Positions 58,232-64,000 of a stretch of DNA of 64,000 nucleotides are shown here, one piece after another. The notes below the pieces were generated by a model. It had not been told where the DNA came from. It did no database searches and was given only the letters and a program-made list of their open reading frames with translations. Made by a program: the position numbers and the translations under genes. Origin of the DNA: Pseudoroseicyclus_A sp041714655 (GTDB taxonomy: Bacteria; Pseudomonadota; Alphaproteobacteria; Rhodobacterales; Rhodobacteraceae); contig NZ_CP168219.1 of NCBI RefSeq assembly GCF_041714655.1, positions 2,294,001 through 2,358,000 of the forward strand, read 5' to 3'. Within the stretch, counting starts at the first letter, position 1; each line of letters opens with the position of its first letter.

Positions 58232-59890
58232 TCAGGAGGCCGCCAGCAGGGCCTCCGCCGCCGCTTTCGCCTCGGCCGTCACATCGGCGCCGGCGAGCAT
58301 GCGGGCGATCTCGGCAATGCGCTCTTCCTCGCCCAGCGGCGCCACCTGGCTGAGCGTCGCCGTGCCGCCCTCCGTCTCTTCCTTCTGCACCCGGAAGTGA
58401 TGCGCCCCGCGTGCCGCCACCTGCGGCGAATGGGTGACGACGAGCACCTGCCCCGCCTCCGCCAGCCGCGACAGCCGCCGGCCGATCGCATCCGCGGTGG
58501 CGCCGCCGACGCCCCTGTCGATCTCGTCGAAGATCAGGATCTGGCCCTCGGCCCCCGCATGAAGACAGACCTTCAAGGCGAGGAGAAACCGCGACAATTC
58601 GCCCCCGGAGGCGACCTTCTCCAAGGGCCCCGCCGGGGCACCGGGGTTGGTGGCCGCGGTGAAATGCGCGGCATCTGTGCCCGAGGCGCCCGGCTCGCCC
58701 GGCGCGATCTCGACGTTGAAGACCGCCCGCTCCATCTTGAGCGGCGGCAGCTCCTCCGCCATCGCTGCCTCGAGCCGCCCGGCCGCCGCATGGCGAAGGC
58801 CGCTCAGATGCGCCGCCGCAGCGTCGAAGGCCGCCTCCGCCTCCGCCACCCGCGCCTTCAGCGTGCCGATGTCGCCCTCGGAGGCGTCGAGCGCCTCGAG
58901 CTTGGCGGAAAGGTCGGCGCCGAGCGCCGGCAGCTCGTCGATCTGCACCCCGTGCTTGCGCGCGAGGGCGCGGAGGGCGAAGAGACGCTCCTCTGTCCGC
59001 TCCAGATCGCCGGGGTCGAACCCCAGCGCATCGAGCGCCGCGGCCACCCCCTGCTCGGCCTCGCCGAGCGCATCCACGGCGCGCGAGAGCGCCTCGAGCG
59101 GCGCATCGAGCGCGCCCTCGGCGGCATCGGCGGCGCCTTCGAGCCAGCGGATCGCGTCCATCGTCAGCCCCTCGGCGCCCTCGCCGGTGAGGGCGGCATG
59201 GGCGCGGGCGATGTCCTCGCGGATGCGGGCACCGGCCTGCATGCGCCGGCGGGCGGTGTCGAGCGCCTCTTCCTCGCCGGGCTCGGGGGAAAGCGCCTCG
59301 ATCTCGGCGGCGGCGTGGCGGAGGTATTCCTCCTCCTCGCGGAGCGCCGCGAGCCCCTGTTCGGCCTCGGCCAGCGCCTTCCGCGCGGCGCGAAGGCCGG
59401 ACCAGGCCATGCGGGTCGCGACCAGCGGCTCCTCGGCATCGGCGAAGGCATCGAGGAGGCCGAGGTGAGACCTGGGGTCTAGCAGCGCCCGGTCATCCCC
59501 CTGCCCGTGCAGCTCCACCAGATGCTCGGAAAGCCGCCGCAGGAGCTCGCCGGAGGCCGGCCGGTCGTTGACCCAGGCGCTCTTGCGGCCGGAGGGCGTG
59601 TTGACGCGGCGGAGGATCAGCTCGTCCTCGACCTCGATCCCCGCCTCCTCCAGCACCGCCAACGCCGGATGGCCGGGCCCCAGTTCAAAGATGGCCGTCA
59701 CCTCGCCCCGCTCGGCGCCCTGCCGCACGAGCTCTGCCCTGCCCCGCCAGCCGAGCGCGAAGCCGAGGGAATCGAGAAGGATCGACTTGCCCGCCCCGGT
59801 CTCGCCGGTCAGCACGTTGAGCCCCGGCCCGAACCCGAGCTCGGCCCGGCGGATCAGCAGCATGTCGGTGATGTCGAGCTGCCTCAGCAT
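58232..59890 (-). CDS. recN: DNA repair protein RecN
   Basis: A 552-residue SMC-like ATPase acting in double-strand break repair. Walker A GETGAGKS is at 29-36; the middle is a long coiled coil (Glu/Ala/Arg-rich heptads, about 150-370), and the C-terminal ATPase half has SGGELSRFLLALKVCL and ILIFDEIDRGVGGATADAIGRRLSRL (signature and Walker B). ATQ-like VVTHSPQVAARGAHHF is the terminal motif. It begins 16 bases after bamD on the same strand, so it is likely co-transcribed; no LexA box was found directly upstream, so SOS control would have to act further up. Confidence 0.95.
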   Translation of the reverse strand: MLRQLDITDMLLIRRAELGFGPGLNVLTGETGAGKSILLDSLGFALGWRGRAELVRQGAERGEVTAIFELGPGHPALAVLEEAGIEVEDELILRRVNTPSGRKSAWVNDRPASGELLRRLSEHLVELHGQGDDRALLDPRSHLGLLDAFADAEEPLVATRMAWSGLRAARKALAEAEQGLAALREEEEYLRHAAAEIEALSPEPGEEEALDTARRRMQAGARIREDIARAHAALTGEGAEGLTMDAIRWLEGAADAAEGALDAPLEALSRAVDALGEAEQGVAAALDALGFDPGDLERTEERLFALRALARKHGVQIDELPALGADLSAKLEALDASEGDIGTLKARVAEAEAAFDAAAAHLSGLRHAAAGRLEAAMAEELPPLKMERAVFNVEIAPGEPGASGTDAAHFTAATNPGAPAGPLEKVASGGELSRFLLALKVCLHAGAEGQILIFDEIDRGVGGATADAIGRRLSRLAEAGQVLVVTHSPQVAARGAHHFRVQKEETEGGTATLSQVAPLGEEERIAEIARMLAGADVTAEAKAAAEALLAAS

Positions 59891-59906
59891 GGGGCGCCCC
59901 GGGGGC

Positions 59907-60764
59907 TCAGAGCCATTCTCCCAGCACCATCTGCCGGTAGACCTGTGCCAGCCAGCTATCGCCCGCCGGCTGCGGCTCCAGCCCGCGGCCGGTCAGCAAG
60001 GCATAGCTGTCCTCGTACCATTCGGTGGACTGGAAGTTGTAGCCGAGGATCGCACCGGCCGTCTGCGCCTCTTCCGGCAGGCCGAGCGCCAGATAGGCCT
60101 CCACCAGCCGGTGCAGCGCCTCGGGCGTGTGGCTCGTCGTCTGGAAATCCTCCACGACGACGCGGAAGCGGTTGATCGCGGCGGCAAAATGGTTGCGGCG
60201 GAGGTAGTAGCGGCCGATCTCCATCTCCTTGCCGGCGAGATGGTCGAAGGCGAGGTCGAACTTCAGGATCGCCGAGCGGGCGTATTCGCTGTCGGGATAG
60301 ACCTCGATCACCACGCGCAGCGCCTGCAGCGCCTGGAAGGTCAGCCCCTGGTCGCGGCCGATCTCGTCGATCTGGTCGTAATAGCTGAGCGCCAGCAGAT
60401 AGGCGGCATAGGCGGCGTCGCTATCCGTGGGGTAGAAATCGAGGAAGCGCTGCGCCGAGGCGCGCGCGTTCTCGTAATCCCCGTCGCGGTGGTAAGCCAT
60501 CGCCTGCATGACGAGCCCGCGTTTGGCCCATTCCGAATAGGGATAGAGCCGCTCGATCTCGCCGAAGTAATAGGCCGCATCATCGGCGCGGCCGCGGTCG
60601 AGCTCGACCTCGCCGCGCTGGTAGATCTCTTCCGGCCCGTAATTGTCGAGCGGCGGGCGGGATTGGAATGCGCCGCCGCCACAGGCGGCAAGGAGGGTCA
60701 GGCTCAGCCCCAGGGTCACGCCCCAGGCCAGCCGCCGCGCATTGGACCAGCTCGTCTGCCTCAC
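59907..60764 (-). CDS. bamD: Outer membrane assembly lipoprotein BamD
   Basis: A 285-residue lipoprotein of the BAM complex that folds outer-membrane proteins. Signal peptide with lipobox LAAC, Cys28. The rest are TPR-like helical hairpins: PPLDNYGPEEIYQRGEVELDRGRADDAAYYFGEIERLYPYSEWAKRGLVMQAMAYHRDGDYENARASAQRFLDFYPT, then further repeats to about 225. The order lpxC-bamD-recN on one strand is conserved in alphaproteobacteria. A stop and a 141-base gap separate it from lpxC. Confidence 0.94.
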   Translation of the reverse strand: MRQTSWSNARRLAWGVTLGLSLTLLAACGGGAFQSRPPLDNYGPEEIYQRGEVELDRGRADDAAYYFGEIERLYPYSEWAKRGLVMQAMAYHRDGDYENARASAQRFLDFYPTDSDAAYAAYLLALSYYDQIDEIGRDQGLTFQALQALRVVIEVYPDSEYARSAILKFDLAFDHLAGKEMEIGRYYLRRNHFAAAINRFRVVVEDFQTTSHTPEALHRLVEAYLALGLPEEAQTAGAILGYNFQSTEWYEDSYALLTGRGLEPQPAGDSWLAQVYRQMVLGEWL

Positions 60765-60905
60765 TGTCAGATGCCCCCCGGGGTCTTTGTCTTGTCCGGC
60801 CTGCGGCTAGGATGCCCCGCCCGGCGGCCTCGGGTCTAACACGATTGCTTTGGGGGCAAAATGCCTTTTGCGCCATCGATGCGTGACGGCAGCGCTGCCC
60901 CGCCG

Positions 60906-61841
60906 TCAGGCCACCCGCGCCAGATCGGCGGGCGCGAGCCGGTAGCCCGGCAGGCGGCGCGCGGTGGCCTCGTCGACCTCCACCCGGCGCCATGCCGTGG
61001 GCTCGGCGAAGAGCGCCCGCAGGAGCTGGTTGGTCATCGCATGGCCGGCGCGCACGCCGGTGTAGCGCCCGAGGATCGGCGCGCCGGCGAGGGCCAGGTC
61101 GCCGAGCGCATCGAGCATCTTGTGGCGCACGGGCTCGTCCCGGTGGCGGAGCCCGCCGGGCGAGAGCACGCGGTCGCCCTCGACGACCACGGCGTTGAAG
61201 AGCGTGCCGCCAAGCGCCTTGCCGGTCGCGCGCATCGCATCCACATCCGCCTGCCGGCAGAAGGTCCGGGCATCGCAGAGTTCGCGGAGGAAGGCGCCGT
61301 TCGCCATGTCGAGCGTCTTCACCTGCCGGCCGATGGCGGCATCGGGAAAGTCGATCGCGAAGGAGACGACGAGCCCTGCCCCGGGGTCGAGCCGGGCGGA
61401 GGCGGCGCCGGCGCGCGCCTCGACGGGCCGCAGGATCTCGATCGCCTCGAGCGGCGCCTCCTGCCGGGCGAGCCCGGCGGAGAGGATGGCGCGCGCGAAG
61501 GGGGCCGACGAGCCGTCGAGCACCGGCACTTCCGGCCCGTCGATCTCGATCACCGCATTGGTGAGCCCGGTGCCGGCGCAGGCGGCCATCAGGTGCTCGA
61601 CGGTCGAGACGGTCACGCCGAAGGCGTTCTGAAGCTGCGAATTGAGCGGCGAGGGCGTCACCAGATCCCACCGCGCGGGGATGCGGGCACCGGGGCCGGC
61701 GACGTCACGGCGCAGGAAGCTGATGCCGGCGCCAATGGGGGCCGGCTTCAGGACAAGCCGCGCCGGCCGACCGGAATGGAGCCCGGTGCCGCTGAGGCTG
61801 ATCTCATGGTGCAAGGTCGTCTGCACGTCTTCCCCATCCAT
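60906..61841 (-). CDS. lpxC: UDP-3-O-acyl-N-acetylglucosamine deacetylase
   Basis: A 311-residue zinc amidase, committed step of lipid A synthesis. Zinc ligands His83 (STVEHLMAA), His240 and Asp244 (VRHKMLDALGDLA); the catalytic-type His267 is in RAGHAMTN. The opening TTLHHEISLSGTGLHSGRPARLVLKPAP is the typical N-terminus. Length is standard. A good promoter lies just upstream (61886-61914). It lies downstream of ftsZ, as in most proteobacteria, but with its own promoter and a terminator between them. Confidence 0.96.
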   Translation of the reverse strand: MDGEDVQTTLHHEISLSGTGLHSGRPARLVLKPAPIGAGISFLRRDVAGPGARIPARWDLVTPSPLNSQLQNAFGVTVSTVEHLMAACAGTGLTNAVIEIDGPEVPVLDGSSAPFARAILSAGLARQEAPLEAIEILRPVEARAGAASARLDPGAGLVVSFAIDFPDAAIGRQVKTLDMANGAFLRELCDARTFCRQADVDAMRATGKALGGTLFNAVVVEGDRVLSPGGLRHRDEPVRHKMLDALGDLALAGAPILGRYTGVRAGHAMTNQLLRALFAEPTAWRRVEVDEATARRLPGYRLAPADLARVA

Positions 61842-61885
61842 CGCACGTCTGCCCCGCCTGCCGGGGGCGCGCGTTTGTCAGGGAG

Positions 61886-61914
61886 GAGTTAAGGAAGGGT
61901 GAAGCGCGGGACAA
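61886..61914 (-). promoter_or_regulatory. Candidate sigma-70 promoter of lpxC
   Basis: Read on the minus strand, TTGTCC (61914-61909), a 17-base spacer, and TAACTC (61891-61886), 45 bases upstream of the lpxC start. The -35 and spacing are good; the -10 is moderate. Confidence 0.5.
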
Positions 61915-62060
61915 CTCACCTTTTGCAACATGATGTAACAGGCGTGGCCTGCCCGCCTGCCCTGCAGGCGCAAGCGCCCGCCCGCCCGTGATCGGGTCCC
62001 GCGAGTGTGATGCGCCCGTGACGCCGGTGGGAGGGGATCTGCCGATCCGGCCCCAAACGG

Positions 62061-62095
62061 AAACCGGCCGCCGGGGATCTCCCCCGGCGGCCGGT
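62061..62095 (-). terminator. Rho-independent terminator of ftsZ
   Basis: A perfect 14-bp stem (62063-62076 with 62082-62095, ACCGGCCGCCGGGG / CCCCGGCGGCCGGT) with a five-base loop lies 22 bases after the ftsZ stop. Read on the minus strand it ends in TTT. It separates ftsZ from lpxC. Confidence 0.75.
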
Positions 62096-62116
62096 CCCTT
62101 CGAAGCGGTCCGGTTG

Positions 62117-63772
62117 TCAGTTTGCCTGGCGACGCAGGAACGCCGGGATCTCGATGCGCTCCTGTTCCGGATCCGCCTCCTCCTCGTCCCAGGAGTTGAC
62201 GCGGGGCTGCTGGCGCGGCGCCTGCGGCTGGGCGGCCGCGGCGCTACGGGCGACGGTGTCGGGCTGGTTGGCCATGCGGCCGAGAAGCCCGCCGATGCCG
62301 GAGCGGCGCGGCGGCTCCTCCGCCTTGCGCGCGGCGGGCGCGGCGGCGGCGGCCGGAGCGCGGGCCGGGGCCTCGCCCGAGCGGCGGGCGGTGAGCGCAC
62401 GGAGGCGCGCGACGGCCTCCGGCGTCGGCGTGCCGGCCGGCGGACGTGCAGGGGCGACGAAATCCTCGGCCGGCCGGGTCACCGGAGCCTCGGAGCGCGG
62501 GCGATAGGCCGGGGGCGGCAGGTCGTCGGCGACGGCCTCGTCCTCGTCATACTCGCCCTCCTCGTCGAAGGCGCTGTCGAAGAGCCCGGGCTCGGGCTCC
62601 TGGTAATGCGCCATCTCCTCGCGGCGGGCCGGCGCGGCGGCGGGCTCGGCCTTCGGCTGCGACACGGCCTCGACGGCGGCGGCGCGGCGGGCGGCGATGC
62701 GCTCGGCCGGGGTCTCCTCGACCTCCGCCGGGGCGGCGGTCGCCGGGGCCTGGGCCAGCGGCTGGGCCATCTTGCGGCGCGGCACCGGCATTTCGGCCGG
62801 GCGCTCCGCCGCGTCGATGCCGGTGGCGACGACGGAGACGCGCATAGCGCCTTCCATCGACGGGTCCAGCGTCGAGCCGACGATGATGTTGGCGTCGGGA
62901 TCCACCTTCTCGCGGATCTTGTTGGCAGCCTCGTCGAGCTCGAAGAGCGTCAGGTCATGGCCCCCGGTGATGTTGATGAGCACACCGCGCGCGCCCTCGA
63001 GGCTGATCTCGTCCAGCAGCGGGTTGGCGATGGCATTCTCGGCGGCGATGATGGCGCGATCCTCGCCCTCCGCCTCGCCGGTACCCATCATGGCCTTGCC
63101 CATCTCGTCCATCACCGCGCGGACGTCGGCGAAGTCGAGGTTGATGAGGCCGGGGCGGACCATGAGATCGGTCACGCCCTTCACGCCCTGGTAGAGCACG
63201 TCATCGGCCATCGAGAAGGCCTCGGTGAACGTGGTCTTCTCGGTGGCGATGCGGAAGAGGTTCTGGTTGGGGATGATGATGAGCGTGTCGACGACCTTCT
63301 GCAGGGCCTCGACGCCCTCCTCGGCCTGACGCATCCGCTTGGAGCCTTCGAACTGGAAGGGCTTGGTGACGACGCCGACGGTCAGCACGCCGAGCTCGCG
63401 GGCGGCCTGCGCGATGATCGGCGCGGCGCCGGTGCCGGTGCCGCCGCCCATGCCGGCGGTGATGAAGCACATATGCGCGCCGGCGAGATGGTCGAGGATC
63501 TGCTCGATGCTCTCCTCGGCGGCGGAGGCGCCGACCGTCGGGCGGGCGCCGGCTCCGAGGCCCTCGGTCACCTTGATGCCCATCTGGATCTTGGCGGTGG
63601 CGCGGCTCTGCTGCAGCGCCTGCGCGTCGGTGTTGGCGACGACGAACTCCACGCCGTCGAGCGCCTTCTCGATCATGTTGTTCACGGCATTGCCGCCGGC
63701 CCCGCCGACGCCGAAGACCGTGATGCGCGGCTTGAGGTCGTCCTGCCCGGGCATGGAGAGATTGAGTGTCAT
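62117..63772 (-). CDS. ftsZ: Cell division protein FtsZ
   Basis: A 551-residue tubulin-like GTPase that forms the division ring. The tubulin signature GGGTGTG is at 109-115; GVGGAGGNAVNNM and NTDAQAL form the nucleotide site, and the T7-loop region includes NLDFADVRAVM. The GTPase body ends near 320 and is followed by a long variable linker (about 200 residues rich in Ala, Pro, Glu), longer than in E. coli but normal in alphaproteobacteria, then the conserved C-terminal peptide RIEIPAFLRRQAN that binds FtsA and other partners. The ATG at 63772 fits the family N-terminus. ftsA would be expected just beyond the right edge. Confidence 0.96.
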   Translation of the reverse strand: MTLNLSMPGQDDLKPRITVFGVGGAGGNAVNNMIEKALDGVEFVVANTDAQALQQSRATAKIQMGIKVTEGLGAGARPTVGASAAEESIEQILDHLAGAHMCFITAGMGGGTGTGAAPIIAQAARELGVLTVGVVTKPFQFEGSKRMRQAEEGVEALQKVVDTLIIIPNQNLFRIATEKTTFTEAFSMADDVLYQGVKGVTDLMVRPGLINLDFADVRAVMDEMGKAMMGTGEAEGEDRAIIAAENAIANPLLDEISLEGARGVLINITGGHDLTLFELDEAANKIREKVDPDANIIVGSTLDPSMEGAMRVSVVATGIDAAERPAEMPVPRRKMAQPLAQAPATAAPAEVEETPAERIAARRAAAVEAVSQPKAEPAAAPARREEMAHYQEPEPGLFDSAFDEEGEYDEDEAVADDLPPPAYRPRSEAPVTRPAEDFVAPARPPAGTPTPEAVARLRALTARRSGEAPARAPAAAAAPAARKAEEPPRRSGIGGLLGRMANQPDTVARSAAAAQPQAPRQQPRVNSWDEEEADPEQERIEIPAFLRRQAN

Positions 63773-64000
63773 GTCGGTCTGCCTGTCCTCATTGTTGTCG
63801 TCCGGCCCGTCCCCCGGGCGCCCTGCCTCTTTGTGCTGGTGATTCTAGCGGGCCGTTGGCGGTGCGTCACGCGTAAACCGCATAATAACCACGAAATATG
63901 CTATAAACAGGCCGGCGACCGGCGACATGATGCCGATCAGACGAGCCCTAGGAGGCGGCAGACTGCCGCCTACGACATATTGGGCAGACAGGAGCACGCG
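63773..64000 (-). promoter_or_regulatory. ftsZ leader and upstream region, with a small hairpin
   Basis: 228 bases with no gene up to the edge. An AT-rich stretch near 63882-63910 includes a -10-like TATTAT (minus strand, 63887-63882) with a weak CTGTTT 17 bases upstream, giving a leader of about 100 bases for ftsZ. A hairpin AGGCGGCA-GAC-TGCCGCCT (63953-63971) may be the end of an upstream gene outside the window. No RNA gene is evident. Confidence 0.4.

Overview
The window is strongly GC-rich chromosomal DNA, densely coding, with codon third positions almost always G or C. Gene content points to an alphaproteobacterium of the Rhodobacteraceae (Rhodobacter/Roseobacter group): surE-pcm-nlpD, the ftsZ-lpxC-bamD-recN series, DUF1178, DUF4169 plus ribbon-helix-helix, an alpha-type SspB, DUF1638, a DUF882 protein beside an L,D-transpeptidase, and an alphaproteobacterial LexA box. 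No rRNA, tRNA, CRISPR array, prophage or complete insertion sequence was seen.

Layout. 1-4.4 kb: an edge-truncated gene, a small PilP/GspC-like protein, a degenerate SDR, surE, pcm and a LysM/LytM lipoprotein. 4.5-15.0 kb: corA, then the most coherent catabolic block: acyl-CoA dehydrogenase, SDR and feruloyl-CoA-synthetase-like ligase on the minus strand, divergent from enoyl-CoA hydratase, MarR regulator, metal-dependent amidohydrolase and a TRAP transporter (dctPQM). This set matches CoA-dependent side-chain shortening of phenylpropanoid-type acids. 15.4-19.2 kb: alr-mlaE-mlaF-sulfotransferase-pqiA, each joined by an ATGA overlap and flanked by two copies of a roughly 280-bp repeat. 19.7-27.2 kb: a one-piece 5-oxoprolinase/hydantoinase, modABC, and a radical-SAM gene preceded by a LexA box. 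27.4-34.2 kb: an orphan corrinoid protein, an esterase, membrane proteins, DUF1638, sufE, a lipoprotein, two candidate small RNAs and ialB. 34.3-39.5 kb: an envelope block (ketosynthase, ACP, LpxD-like acyltransferase, L,D-transpeptidase, DUF882). 39.6-54.6 kb: AraC/aldo-keto reductase, DUF1178, lysC, sspB, fumC, aminopeptidase P, DUF427, a ClC channel and unknowns. 54.8-58.0 kb: a GlcD/Dld-type oxidase with a LuxR regulator fused to a catalytically degenerate alpha/beta-hydrolase. 58.2-64.0 kb: recN, bamD, lpxC, ftsZ, all on the minus strand.

Two repeat families occupy many intergenic gaps. One is a roughly 200-290-bp element with 24-bp terminal sequences and nested inverted arms (three copies). 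The other is a family of short hairpin mosaics ending in a conserved GGATTTT..GGAGCAAAGAC or GAGGTATTT box (about ten places), mostly downstream of genes.

No wholly new defence or mobile system was found. The items most worth follow-up are the phenylpropanoid-type cluster, the 24-bp-ended repeat, the LuxR/pseudo-hydrolase regulator, the LexA-box radical-SAM gene, and the two candidate sRNAs between the lipoprotein gene and ialB. All functions are read from motifs and context by eye; no database search was run.
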